64,000 bases of DNA from Icerya purchasi. Its lineage: Eukaryota; Arthropoda; Insecta; Hemiptera; Monophlebidae. Where the stretch lies: positions 221,821,291 through 221,885,290 of the forward strand of contig CM077115.1 of NCBI GenBank assembly GCA_039619475.1, read 5' to 3'. The notes under the pieces were generated by a model. That model worked only from the letters and a program-made list of their open reading frames with translations. It searched no databases and was not told where the DNA came from. This document shows positions 12,071-23,037 of this stretch, piece after piece. A program made the translations under genes and the position numbers. The number at the start of each line of letters is the position of its first letter. Within the stretch, counting starts at the first letter, position 1.

Positions 12071-13223
12071 CCTATTAGTATCGCAGCACGGTTAATTTTT
12101 TTTTTTTGACATTTGCACCTAGATTATCAGACACGTACCAAATTCGAAAACAAAAACCAGCTACAGATGAGGTGATGATTGAGCGCCCTCTGTCTTATCG
12201 GGTCAGCTCGATTATGAAACAATAATTCTTTCAAATGTATAAATAAGGAACAGCTTAAAACGACCCGAGTCCGTAAAGTTATTATCCTTAATAAAATGTT
12301 CCCGTTATTAGCTGATTTAGCGATTTTTTTATTCTTAAATAATTCTCAAGCCGATGCGACTTTGAACACAGTGATTACCGGATACGGACAGAGTGTACGA
12401 ATAGGATACGTGCGAGCGCAATTCCGTGCCGAAGAAAAATACTTAGCATCCCCATTCACGTACATGTCATTTCGTAGCCGATCGATTTACGACCCGGAAA
12501 CAATAGAAGCGCTCGAAAAAATCACAAAAAAAACACGCACGCATCCTCCCCCCGGTTAGTTGAACGAGTTTTTATCAAATGAGTCGTAATAGGGAGGAGA
12601 AGAGGATCTTCGAACGACTTCATATAATTTTTATTCATCGTGGAAACCAGAAAATATAACCGAACTTTTTCGAAGCGATTGTGACCACCATCGTACCAGT
12701 ACCGAAATTCCATTTCTACGGAAATTGAATAATTCGACGAGCTACTATAACCGCGTTTTTCTTCTCCTTCTACACTTAACTTACTTCTTAATACGTAATT
12801 TTAGCTTACGCCTATATTTCATTTGAAACGTCACTAAGTTTTAAAAAATAAATAAACAAATCGTTGTACAGATTTTTACTTAAAAAGGAAAAAAATCAAA
12901 TCGGGAAAACTCATATAGTAGCACTTTAATCAAAATTTCAGAGTAGACATACAAAATATTCTACCATTGATTTCAGCTATTGGAAATTTCGGTAAATATC
13001 CGGTTTGAAAAATGCGTATAAAATTATTTCAATGGTGGGCGTTTGATGTTAACTTCAGAATAACCCCTTAGCGCGTCCTGCCATTAGCAAAGTAACACCG
13101 CCTAATTTTAAAAAATAAATTGAAAAATAAACAAATAATCAACGCGACTAACTATTCAGATATCGAAAATGAGTAAATTTTACAGACTTTACTCATCATT
13201 ACCGATATAATATAAAGGTATAC
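12071..13223. other. No gene recognised
   Basis: An 87-codon open frame at 12296-12559 (plus) starts with a hydrophobic stretch (LLADLAIFLFL) that could mimic a signal peptide. It has no recognisable family, no spliced continuation was established, and it is probably fortuitous. The rest is AT-rich with T runs. Confidence 0.4.
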
Positions 13224-13224
13224 A

Positions 13225-13249
<25 letters not shown>
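13224..13249. repeat. (AT)n microsatellite
   Basis: Short AT dinucleotide run ending in GTATATATC. Confidence 0.9.
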
Positions 13250-13257
<8 letters not shown>

Positions 13258-14459
13258 CATGAGTTTATTCAGGCAAAACACATTTGTGAAATCGGTTCAC
13301 TGAACAGACTGGGGCATAAAAAAAAATAATTAAAGACATCTCCTGGCGATTTTTTTTTTTTTTCTAGAATAACACAACATTCAGAAAATCATTTTCATTT
13401 ACTGACTTAAAAAAAAAGAAAAAACCTAACTCAAAACGTGATAGGATGGATTGTGGTGTATAAAGCTTAAATACGAGAACTTTGGCCAATTTCTAATAAA
13501 ATCTTTTCTAATAGAAAAATTTATAAACCATTTGGCTGACGAAAATAATAAAAGACTTTTTCATCACAATATCGCGCGCGATATTTCTTTAAGTTGAAAT
13601 AATTATTCCGTATTAATAATTTTATGTTTGCATAATTTTCATTGTTTTTTTTTTTTATAGATTCACTTTTGCTCCTATTTGTATCGGTTATTTTTATCTC
13701 TTTCTTTTTTCTTCTCTCGATGGTAATTTACTGTTATATTCCCTAACTTAGTGTGTGTAACTTTCACCTTGTAACTTTTGCCATCCGACAAATATCAAAT
13801 AAAATCCTAAATTGATCTTCTGACATAAATAGAAGACAAAAAAAAAAAAAAAAAAAAGAATTCTGTGCGCTTGTTCATTCGAATAGATTGTGTCTGACAC
13901 ATAACTCGTATCGTATTATAACTGGATAATTTACATCTTTAATTTCTTCCCTGTTACGTGCACTTTACATATAAATATTTTAGGTTCATTATCTCCATAT
14001 TGCATCAAAAAAAGAAAATAGAAAAAAAAAAACTTCTAATTGTTCATATGAAAGGGTGACAATTTTCTGGGAAAGCGAAATTAAGCAAAACTAGTCTAAA
14101 CCAATTTATACGTAAAAAAAAAAAAAAAAAAAAAAACAAACAAAAACAAACTCTTAAAATAAATAAATAAAAATATTAATTAATAATTGAAAATGTATGT
14201 ATATAGACGTGTGTGTGTGTATGTGTACATAAATGACGAAACTGAAATACTTACTTTTATTAAAAGTCGAACATCAGTGATATCGATTGTAACAAGAAAA
14301 AAAGGAAAAAATACAAATAACAAAATGTAAATAAATAAATAATGAAAAATCGGTAAGAGAAAAAAAAAAAACAAAAAATCAAATCGAAAACGAAATATAT
14401 AGTGTGCGTTTTTCTCGGCGCAATATTAAATGCATAAAACGCGCGAACGAAAAGAACAA
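13250..14459. other. AT-rich spacer with homopolymer runs
   Basis: Contains A runs at about 13838-13857 and 14117-14138 and many TAAATA-type words. No gene, RNA or element was recognised. It lies directly upstream of the CpG-rich island. Confidence 0.5.
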
Positions 14460-15540
14460 CACGCAAGACGGTCACAGTGAAACGCAGTGAATGTGGGGAT
14501 TGTGGAACACTAGTTGCTTTCCGAGGCAGTTAGAGCTTTCGCAGCCAGGCAGACGGGCCGAGGTCGCACTTGAGCAACAGAACTGCTCAAAAGCTCACTA
14601 CTACAAACAAGGACTACACACTCGGATGAATTTCGAAGCAGGCCAAGCCGCTGATTCGAAGCTCTTCCTCCAGTACAAATCCCGGGAATTCGCAAAGCGC
14701 TCCCCGAAGCCGAGCGCGCACCGTCGGCGGGGAGGCTGCAGAAGAAGAAGAAGAACCCTTTCCATTTCCATTTACCTTTGTAGCGAGTCGTTCGTTCGCC
14801 GATACCGTTTCGGAGATGCTACACATCCCGCTCTCGCGCCCGTCCCCGTGTATGCAACATCGTTTTTCGCACCACCTCCACATCGCTCCAGCAATAGCGA
14901 GAATAGAGCGAACCGACTGGAACACACACACGTCGCTGCACCGCGTCAAGTCACTACGGTCGCCTCGGAACTCCAGCTATTCCGCGCCTTTGCACTTAAA
15001 CGAAAAATCCGCCACCGCCTGGCCCGGATGAAAAATAATTTCCAGCAATCCTTAATTAGAATTCGTACTGCTCGGCGGCGGACGGACAGACTCTTTTTCT
15101 TATTTATTATCACCGACGCGGCCTGGTTCGGTATGCCTGCATCGGCTACCGCGTACTAAAGTAAACAACAACAGGTGTGCGTTATACGCTGAAACTGTGT
15201 GTACATCGTAATCTATCGCGCCCAGCGTGCCGCCACAAGTTATTAGTTGTGTGGCTTGGTCGCTTTAATTCGGCCCAATGTTTCGCCGGGGCCGCCAGTT
15301 AAGCAATTAAAGACGACTTATCTGCGATTCTGACAGAGAATCAGAGCTCGTCCCGACCGCCCCGCTAGCCGATGATGGGCCAAGTGGAAGACACGGGCTT
15401 TTGGAAAATTTATCAAACGACCGCGAGCCGTGTTCTATTCTCGTCTTGTTCGCTCCCGAAATTTTCGCCGCGGTTCGTTTCAAATTTATCATCATCGAAG
15501 AAATCGGACGAAAGTCGTTCTTCGGCCAAAACATAAGTTT
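14460..15540. promoter_or_regulatory. CpG-rich island, possible promoter or 5' exon
   Basis: About 1.1 kb is strikingly richer in G, C and CpG than the flanking AT-rich DNA and contains dense CG-containing words from about 14690 to 15530. It includes a short GAA repeat at about 14740-14757. On the plus strand 222 codons are open at 14491-15159, but long frames are also open on the other strand, which is expected where stop codons are rare because of composition. The predicted product is Arg/Ser-rich without a domain. In insects such islands often mark the first exon or promoter of a regulatory gene. Direction and identity cannot be told here. Confidence 0.4.
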
Positions 15541-16363
15541 CTAAATGAGTTTTTTTTTTTTTTGTTTTTATTTTTGCATTTAAAGTCTAATTGGAATTTC
15601 GTTTTTTTTTTTTGTTTTTTTTTTTTGGTTTTTCTGGCAACGTATTTTGTAATATCAAATGAAACCGGTTTCGAAAGAAACGAAACTGTTTTCTTTTTTA
15701 AAACTACCGAATTGACGGCTGCTGTTATTTTGTTTTTTAAAATGAAACCGAATTAGTGCGTTTATTTTCGGCGAAGAAAAATAATCTACTGCAGTCGATG
15801 AACGACTAAGTAATAAATCGATGATTCGTGAAATTGCGATTTAATTTGAGTAATGGTCTCGAATGGGGAAAAAAACAGAATCGCCCTCAGTCAATTTTAC
15901 AAAGTACGTATAGCCGTTGTTTAACTGCATATCATTTGGATATTATAGTCTATTTATCACAGCAACAAAATCTTTCGAAACCATTTCAGATGAACTATGA
16001 CCGAAATTAAAGCAACAAGCACTGTGTGTTACCGTTAGCTGTCAATTTTGTGTTTATGTCGGGACTTACTGAACACCATCGCCACTCTGCATTCGGTAAC
16101 AGTTATTGAAAGAGTGCGAAAACAACGCGTTATTTTAAATTACGTCATCAATATCGCGGCTTTTGTCCGCTTTTTTATGTGTTTTTTTTTTTTTTTTAAA
16201 TGAAAGAACAATTTTTTTTTTTTGAGAACTCGTTTACTTTTTCGTGGTCGTTCTATTGTGCCCTCGAATAACCTGATTAGATTTAAAATTTTGAGGAGCG
16301 AAAAAAAACTTACACAACAGCTTTTACTCTACTGATTGATGTCAAATGCAAGTAGGCGACAAT
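15541..16363. other. No gene seen
   Basis: T-rich runs (15549-15561, 15603-15626, 16182-16197) and AT-rich sequence. No coding or RNA feature was recognised. Confidence 0.5.
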
Positions 16364-17418
16364 CTTTTTTTTTTTTTTTGTTTTTTTTTTAAAATGGTGC
16401 CGTGTACGTCTACTGTGGCCAAAGGCATCAGATATTAAGATACGATTAAGCTGTAGATATTATTTTTTTTTTGTTGAGGAAAGATTGTGTTTTTCTAATT
16501 TCGTGGGGGGATCATCGGATAAGGCAGTTTTTTTTTTGTTTTTCTTTATTTATTTATTTGAAAGATGCTCGACTGCATGGTCATTTTATGTAATTACATA
16601 TGCTAATTATTATAAAGTATTATAAAGATTTGTTAATTTTAAAAAGGAAAATAAATTATTAATATTATTGATATCGTTACTTAAGATAATGTCTAAAGTT
16701 GCATTTCCAAAGCATGTTTGTCGCTGTGTAGTATACCTCACGCATTCGGACAATATGTGGGTTACGGATAGCTGACACTGGCAGAGACAGTACATACTGG
16801 TGGTTCGTCCTTTTCAAAGATATAAACGTGCGTTAACCGACTGTGTCCGATTCTTAAGCGTGCCAATATAACTTCTTCCCGGCGATTTCGGCGGTAACAT
16901 GTATGCCATTCGGAAAGGATCGGTTTTATTGTATACAGTTTATTTCCGTTAAAACGCTGTTCCCATTCGGACTGCCACGATAACTTTATGATTTCATATA
17001 ATTTAGCAGCTGTGTTTTTTAATGCCGATTTCATATTGGTCGCATGTTGTCCTTCGTGAGTCAGTTTGGATAGTAGTAGGAGGATAGATTGAATATTGGG
17101 TGTAGTTGGAAATGCTCTATTGTTAGAGGACCTTGACCACGGTATCGGTGGAACGTCGGAACGATGCAAGAAGTGCTTGTGCGTTAGTGCTGCATACGCG
17201 CAGTCTTGTTAGAACAACGTCGTCACGTCTCGATGCCATGATGATGTTCCAAGGCGCACTAGTAGGCTTGACTCTTCTCAGCTTATTTGCAAGCGGAAAT
17301 TCCTCCCAGGAGGAACGGCTCTGTTGTAGCTGAAACTGAGTTTTTGTAGCTTTGTAAAGATCATTCCTTGGGACTGCAACCGATAATAATGTGGATTTCC
17401 CTATTGCTTGTTTCGCAG
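16364..17418 (-). mobile_element. Family C (I-like) LINE 3' fragment, split by another LINE
   Basis: The outer parts (16364-16530 and 17062-17418) are clearly homologous, by eye along their whole length, to 27881-28400 of the large C copy. They share the same 3' untranslated words (GTGCCGTGTAC, CATCAGATATTAAGATA, GGGATCATCGGATAAGGCAG), then the same GTAGTAGGAGGATAGATTGA and the same RNase H C-terminal coding (SWEEF..ANKLRRVKP, RRDDVVLTRLR). The 5' truncation is near 17418, where similarity to the other copy stops. The tail is the T run starting near 16366. A second LINE occupies 16531-17061. Confidence 0.85.
16531..17061 (-). mobile_element. LINE C2 3' end nested inside the family C copy
   Basis: Minus strand reads SWQSEWEQRFNGNKLYTIKP, then REEVILARLRIGHSRLTHVY and a finger-like CQCQLSVTHILSECVRY, ending ILSNDINNINNLFSFLKL. 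This is the classic C-terminus of I-superfamily ORF2. The coding block of 135 codons (16762-17169 including flank) is almost intact, and a second frame carries the last 60 residues. The A-rich tail lies at 16531-16557 as seen from the minus strand. CAGTTT is present on both sides (16525-16530 and 17062-17067), and the other family C copy shows the uninterrupted sequence at about 28037-28045, so the boundaries are firm. Confidence 0.85.
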
Positions 17419-18351
17419 CTATCTTATTCGATATTCTATTCTTTCGCATTCAGTCCTAACGGAACTTATCAATTCAGGTTCCTTTCAGCCCCCTTAATTA
17501 TTACATTGATATTATTCGCGTTTGCAAAAATTAAAATAACGGTTAATTCAATTACGGAATAACTTTCAGTTTGAACATAATAACAATTTATATAATATCT
17601 AGTTTGACAAAGTTTTGCGTAGAATGTTTAATCTGTTTTTTCTCCTTCCGCGGGGGGCACTACCTTGTCGTCGCGGCGGAAAAGCTCACGTGCATCAAGG
17701 CAATTAAAAAAACGGGAACACTCGAATTGCGCATTGCCTTTTAAGAAAATACTCCGGATTTTATTAAATCGATGAAGTAATGAGAAATGAGTAAAAGTCG
17801 CTATTTCAGCGACTTGCAAAGTGAGTTGTCATATCTCTCGATGGAACGTTCGCTATTCGGAGTAACGGAACTACATTTCAGTTGCTTAAAAAAACCTCCT
17901 TAAAGGCTTGCGAAAAATAGGCTCTACCATCTCGTTAGCGGTGCGGATTCTAAATAACAACCCAGGAACGTACACATTTAAGGAATGTTGCATAAATAGA
18001 ATAATTTTTTGCACGACTATAATTATAAAATAGAATATAAATTAGAATAATTTCTAATTGAATATGTAGAATTTTCAGCGTAGGACATGTTTCATGAAGC
18101 TTGTGTTTCACACTAATACGGAATACTTTCGTATTGAATAATTTACAAAATATGACCATATAAAATTTTCCAGTAGTTCGGCAAATTAATTATCTATTAT
18201 TATAATATAGAGTTATTCAGAGTTTGAAGGAACCAGGTTTCGGGAAAATTTCAGTTCTGATTATCTTACCCATCAATCATCTTATTGTTAGTTATAAATT
18301 TTGAATTAAAAGCAAATTTCTTAAAAATCGTAATTTTTCTGTTTTATAGTA

Positions 18352-18569
18352 AAAAGTAAGTAAAGTAGGTCCCACACCCTTGACAGGGCGTTGGGATTGT
18401 GAAGTTAAGGTTCACAATGTACTAAGCCCAACGGCACTAATGAGAGTAGGGGGGCCAGTTCCTTTCTCTCGGCCACCTATACTTTCCCAGATTCCTCTGG
18501 TACCCAATTATTTCAGGTGACCTCTGACTTGGTAGCCAAGCACCTTAACCACTAGGCTACCGCGCTGCC
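18352..18569 (-). mobile_element. tRNA-derived SINE
   Basis: Read on the minus strand the element starts GGCAGCGCGGTAGCCTAGTGG, containing a good RNA polymerase III A box (TAGCCTAGTGG, plus-strand 18549-18559). About 40 bases on it has a degenerate B box (AGGTCACCT, plus-strand 18515-18523). A tRNA-unrelated body follows and the end is a CTTACTTT-type repeat near 18352-18366. The spacing of the boxes and the body-plus-tail layout fit a SINE rather than a functional tRNA gene. A second, headless copy of the body lies at 34386-34483 on the plus strand. No target-site duplication was identified. Confidence 0.75.
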
Positions 18570-18759
18570 TACTCTACTTAAATTTTAAATAACAAAACAT
18601 AAAAATTTACAATTGAAAAATAAAATCTCATTTAAAAAACTTACAATGATAATAATTATGTAAATAAATAGTGTTAGTGTATTATCTTCTTATTCGAGCA
18701 ATTCTTAACGATTAGTTTGTTTTCCAATTAGTTTGTGTTTGTTACACCGTGATCTTAAT

Positions 18760-19258
18760 TTTTTAATCTCCTAACTCTTTTTATCTCGCTATACAACCCT
18801 CTCCACCTACTTCTTCCTGGTTTAATAATTTTCCCTGCATCAGCCCTTCTGTTATTTCCTCCATAATACGCCTCCGCTTTAATCACAGTCTGCTTCCTGC
18901 TTCCCTCTTTCGTTTTAATATTGTTCCGTCTCCCTTGTGTCCCTTCCATCCTCCTATCTTAAATTTGACCTGTGATGTAAATCACCTCCTATTCGAATGC
19001 TCATCTATCTCCTCAGAACGCGCAGTCCTTTATTCCAAGTTGCTTGGCCTTGGCCTCCCGACCCCTTACTGTGCCCACTATATTCTTGCTCTTCCTTCTC
19101 TTTCTGTTGTTCCTATATTGGCTATCTTTATTTCTTCTGTTTCTAATCGCTTCCTGATTTAACTTTCAAGTCCCTACGTTTCACTATTTGTTAGTCCTTT
19201 GTGCTGGGTAAATGTCCTAAGTTGACGCGCCCAAGATAAAAAAAAAAAAAAAAAAAAT
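18760..19258 (+). mobile_element. Family A LINE 3' end
   Basis: The C-terminal part of ORF2 can be read with few breaks: RLRFNHSLLPASLFRFNI, then CPFHPP..LTCDVNHLLFECSS, ERAVLYSKLLGLGLPTPYC and PILAIFISSVSNRFLI, followed by a stop. The 3' untranslated part CTGGGTAAATGTCCTAAGTT leads to GACGCGCCCAAGAT and about 20 A. This copy, with those at 37.45 and 44.07 kb, defines the family A 3' consensus. It is truncated just after the RNase H domain. Confidence 0.85.
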
Positions 19259-20128
19259 TTTGATCATGGACTTTAATAAAATGTTCAGTGGAAGGGGTAA
19301 CGTGCTTCTTCTTTACTTAAACTACAAATTTTCATCCTTGTTTTGAAAGTTAAAACTACTGATAATTGCCTAATTGATGGTGACATGGAATTAACATTAA
19401 AATATACGAAAGCGAAATATTTTATTAAAAATAGCAACTTGTAACTAAAGAAAAATGTTAGCTGACACTAAGAGGTAGTAGTGTATACACGTTTAATCGC
19501 AAACATAAGATCATCATAAATGTAAATAGACAGTTTTAGGAGTATATTAAATTACACTGAAAGTTGGACTAACGAGCAAATTGCAAAATCCAGAATGAAT
19601 TTTTAATGATTATAAATGAGAACATAAATATGCATCACAGTTATTTATCGAAAGTATATAATATTTGTTTCGTAAATAAAAAATGAAACTGGAAGTTTAA
19701 ACAATTAGTATATATTTTTTAAATTATCTCAAAATTTTTTTAATAAACCATTGTTATAGAAGAAATATTTTTAATACATAAACAGGTGTAGAGTATTTTT
19801 CGTTGACGGATTAAAAATTCATTTTAAAAATACGTAACGTAAAAATTTTAAAAGTATCGAAAAAACGTAGCACAATGAAGCGACCACCAGTTTCGGAACC
19901 TCTGTGTCCACAACAAATATCACATGGTCCGGGTGCCGTACCTGCAAAACGTCTAGTGCACAATTCGAGGTTCTTGACAAAGACGTTGGACAAAACGTAT
20001 TCCAAATCTGGAAGCGTCTGATTCCAATATTATAAGTGGCTTTCCGAGTCACAGCGTTTGATCTCTGTTTTTCCGGGGCAGCCACATCGTCATTGAGTGC
20101 ACACAGCAGAAGCAATTGTACATCAAAA

Positions 20129-20140
20129 ACTCTCAAACGG

Positions 20141-20180
<40 letters not shown>

Positions 20181-20202
20181 GGGCTCGTACTCTCAAACGG
20201 CT
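20129..20202 (-). mobile_element. Tail-only LINE insertion with 14-bp target duplication
   Basis: ACTCTCAAACGGCT occurs perfectly at 20129-20142 and again at 20189-20202. Between them are about 37 T followed by GGGGCTCGT. On the minus strand the insert is ACGAGCCCC plus poly(A), and ACGAGCCC followed directly by poly(A) is exactly the 3' terminus of the family A element ending at 38266. This is therefore a complete retrotransposition event in which reverse transcription stopped after only nine element bases. The perfect duplication suggests that it is young relative to the other copies. Confidence 0.88.
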
Positions 20203-20379
20203 ATTACACACTAATTAAACTGACTGAATATACTACACGGAGAAGGTAACGAGAAAAGCCACTCCTGTCCCAAGAGAACGAAGATCAATATGTCAAACAA
20301 AAATGTATGGAGTGTAAAAGCTAGGCTAAGGATAAAAAACATGCTACTCTTATCCCGAATCTAGATAAAAGTGGGAACA

Positions 20380-20880
20380 TTCAGTGTAAAACAAACTCGA
20401 AAAATTACAACAAGCATGAAATGAAATTAAAGCACATGCAACAGCAGAAATAAGTGAAACTCATTGGAAATGTAACGGGCATCATTTTACAGCATCAGAT
20501 GGCAATAATTATACAATCTACTATTCAGTACCAACAGAAGAAAGTAGTCAAAACGTAGAGTATTCATTTCGAATATGCAAAAGAGCAGTATTAGGGTAGT
20601 AAAACCGTATTAGCGGCAAAATAATATCGCTAAAGTTTGACGCCAAAGTGGAAAAAATAAATATTTAATGCGGTTTTATGCGCCAACTAACGCAGCTGCG
20701 GAAAGAAATATTGAAGTTTTTTTAAAAGGACGACCCCCCTCGAAAAAAAAAAAAAAAAAAAACATTCCAAAAAAGAAAGTCATATTAACTCTAGGAGACT
20801 TCAGTGCAAAAACGGGCGCATTACGCAAGCCAACCAATTCACATTTTTTAAAAACTTTAGCTGATCTTACAATTTTTTGA
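20380..20880 (+). pseudogene. AP-endonuclease fragment of a LINE
   Basis: Plus-strand translation in shifting frames gives VGTFSVKQTRKI..., ETHWKCNGHHF, a stretch around AVLG..ISGKIISLKFDAK, then MRFYAPTNAA and finally VILTLGDFSAKTGAL. These match the order of blocks in LINE apurinic endonucleases (GTWNVRTL / E.HW / IIS.R / YAPTN / LGDFNAKVG). Several stops and an A run at about 20743-20762 disrupt it. It is not followed by a reverse transcriptase, so only the 5' part survives. RTE- or CR1-like affinity is likely but unproven. Confidence 0.7.
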
Positions 20881-21025
20881 GTCGCTGAATCTCACATAAC
20901 GTTAAATATCATGTAACAAAATAAGATGTTTCAATATAAAACGTGATTTACATCGGAAATACTGAAATACTGAAACAAAAAAATTTTAATAAACATCATA
21001 AAAGACTAAATTTACAATTCGCAAT

Positions 21026-22149
21026 CTATAGGCTATGTTTTCTCATTTTTTTTTTTTTTTTTCGGTAAAGGTATGTAGCTTTTCCCGTTGTGTAATCCCC
21101 CATCATCTTAACATCCCAACGTCTTTGATATCGTTTTTCTATCTCGTTAATATCCTGATGGAAATGCTCACCTTGTTCTTCACTTACCGATCTATGATTT
21201 TGAGGAGAAAAATCCGAATTTAAAAAATAAACTTTAAAGCTCATGGAATTTTGTCAACGTGTTCTGGATAATATTTTTATAATCAGGGCTCCTTTTAGTT
21301 TCAAAAAATTTTGAAACGACGTTTTTACATGTGAGCCATTCCTCTTTTTCAACGGCAGTCATCACGGTTTTGAAGTTTTTATCTTGCATAAGCCTTCTTA
21401 TATCCGAACCAATGAAGATGCATTCTTTTAATTTCGTTTCGGATCAATGAGGGAATTTTTCACAAACATATTCGAAACAGGACCTAGCTCTCGGCAATGC
21501 TTTGATGAATTCCTCTTCATCAGGCCTAATTTTATATGCACTGGGGGAAGCAGAATCTTCTGCAGATCAATCAAATTCATACGCAAAATGGTCCTCTTCC
21601 AGGGCTCAAGATTTTTTTTTCGTAAATGTTAGTTTTTTCTTGACCAATGCGCTGATCCCGTGCTCTACTATCCCATTCGCATAAAAAGCAGGGAAATTTC
21701 GTAGTTTTGCAGGCCCAACAGTATAGAAATAACGGTCGTCGCTGTGCTTTTTCTGTTCTCCCCAAACCGTAGGAACTCCATTGCCTTTGTTTTTCCCCGT
21801 GACGGCCACCTTCTCAGTTCTTTCACGCAGACATAACACGCTTAATGTGAAATAAATTTATTTACTAAAAATGTCCTAAAACGATATACCTAGACGAAGA
21901 AAAATAATGTTTCGTAATCATTTTTTTAATTAGAAAAAAATGTACCTTATACGGTACTCAAGATTTGTTTTGATCTCCCAATCTTACGCCATAATGAACA
22001 AAGTCAACTTTTTTGACAAATTCTGTAATGTTCCTTTGATGTTTTTTCATTGTATATTTTCCACAAATATAACAAAAATTGCTAGGACTGTTGTTACAAC
22101 CACAATTTGCTATTTTACTCAACACGACGAACAATACAAGCAAAGTCAA
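21026..22149 (-). pseudogene. Broken copy of a repeat-encoded protein family (CYICG / FPCFLCxWDSR / EEQGE-FHQDI)
   Basis: Reading the minus strand from 22149 downwards gives FCYICGKYTMKKHQRNIT and FVKKVDFVHYGVRLGDQNKS. VPTVWGEQKKHSDD follows, then TKFPCFLCEWDSRARDQ, then ECIFIGSDIRRLMQDKNFK and ECRMSFKVYFLNS, then EEQGEHFHQDI and YQRRWDVKMMGDY. From memory these blocks occur in the same order in a large family of uncharacterised arthropod and other invertebrate proteins that are present in many copies. The CxxC pairs suggest a zinc-binding N-terminal region. Several frameshifts and stops make this copy non-functional. I know no established function; a transposon or virus-like origin is possible. 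Confidence 0.72.
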
Positions 22150-22545
22150 TAGGCAAAAACGGACTGACCCGGAGCTGCCCGAGCGGCCGGTGCCATATCG
22201 CCAATCGGTCGTCTGTGCCTTTCTTTATTTTGGTATTGGCGTCTTGGTTACATATAAAAACTAATTCATTGTGCAGATTTACTTAATTACACTTAATATT
22301 ATGTTTGGGTAAAAATAAAAGGTATAAATGGTGTTAATTCTAATCCCATTCCTGCATCACTCATCAGCAACGGCACGGTAATATCCAACCCGCAAGATAT
22401 TGCTAATTCTTTTGCTCAGCATTACTATACAGAGTTCTCTTCCTGTTCCTCTTCCTCCACCTTTTTAAGTAAAAAATCCATACAAGAACGGATACCAATA
22501 AATTTTAATTTAATTTCTGTAAATTAATATAATTGCAACTTTACA

Positions 22546-22878
22546 ATGTCAGAACTTAACTTCCAATTGAAATACCACAGTTCCAATAGTGCACCCGGAC
22601 ACGATTCTATACATCCATTTATGCTAAAGTATCTTCTGCTAAATGCAAAATCCATCTTATTCCACATTTATAATCAAATACGGATAACAGGTAGTATCTC
22701 AGACTGTTGGAAGTTGGCCACAATAATTCCTATCCTAAAACCAAACAAAAGTCCCACACTCCCAGCGAATTATAGACCTATATCCCTTTTAAGTGTAATT
22801 GCCAAATTACTAGAAAAAATGGTAAACAGATGCCTTCTCTTTATCCTAGAGAAAAATAATATCCTTTCCTCAGCCTAA
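22546..22878 (+). pseudogene. Family B reverse transcriptase, N-terminal part
   Basis: 110 open codons encode APGHDSIHPFMLKYL, the G.D.I...ML block, then WKLATIIPILKPNKSP and NYRPISLLSVIAKLLEKMV. These are the fingers of a non-LTR reverse transcriptase. The frame stops at 22876, but homology resumes in other frames with RSAVDHLLSLQRQI and AFFFDLGKAFDRVW-like sequence around 22900-23010, which is the first catalytic-Asp region. Confidence 0.82.
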
Positions 22879-23037
22879 GAAGGAGGGCGTACAGCAAGGT
22901 CCGCAGTCGATCATTTACTAAGCCTTCAAAGGCAAATATTAACAATCTTCCAAAATCAACAACACTTATATGCCTTTTTTTTCGATCTTGGAAAAGCTTT
23001 CGATCGAGTATGGTGGTATGGATTATTAAAGAAGCTA

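Noticed and set aside
14491..15159. 222-codon open frame as a protein-coding gene
   Set aside because: It lies in CpG-rich DNA where stops are rare, long frames are also open on the opposite strand, the product has no domain, and its composition follows the DNA. Kept only as part of the island.
18500..18569. A functional tRNA gene on the minus strand
   Set aside because: Only the A box is good; the B box is degenerate, an acceptor stem cannot be closed, and the sequence continues into a repeated body. A SINE head explains it better.
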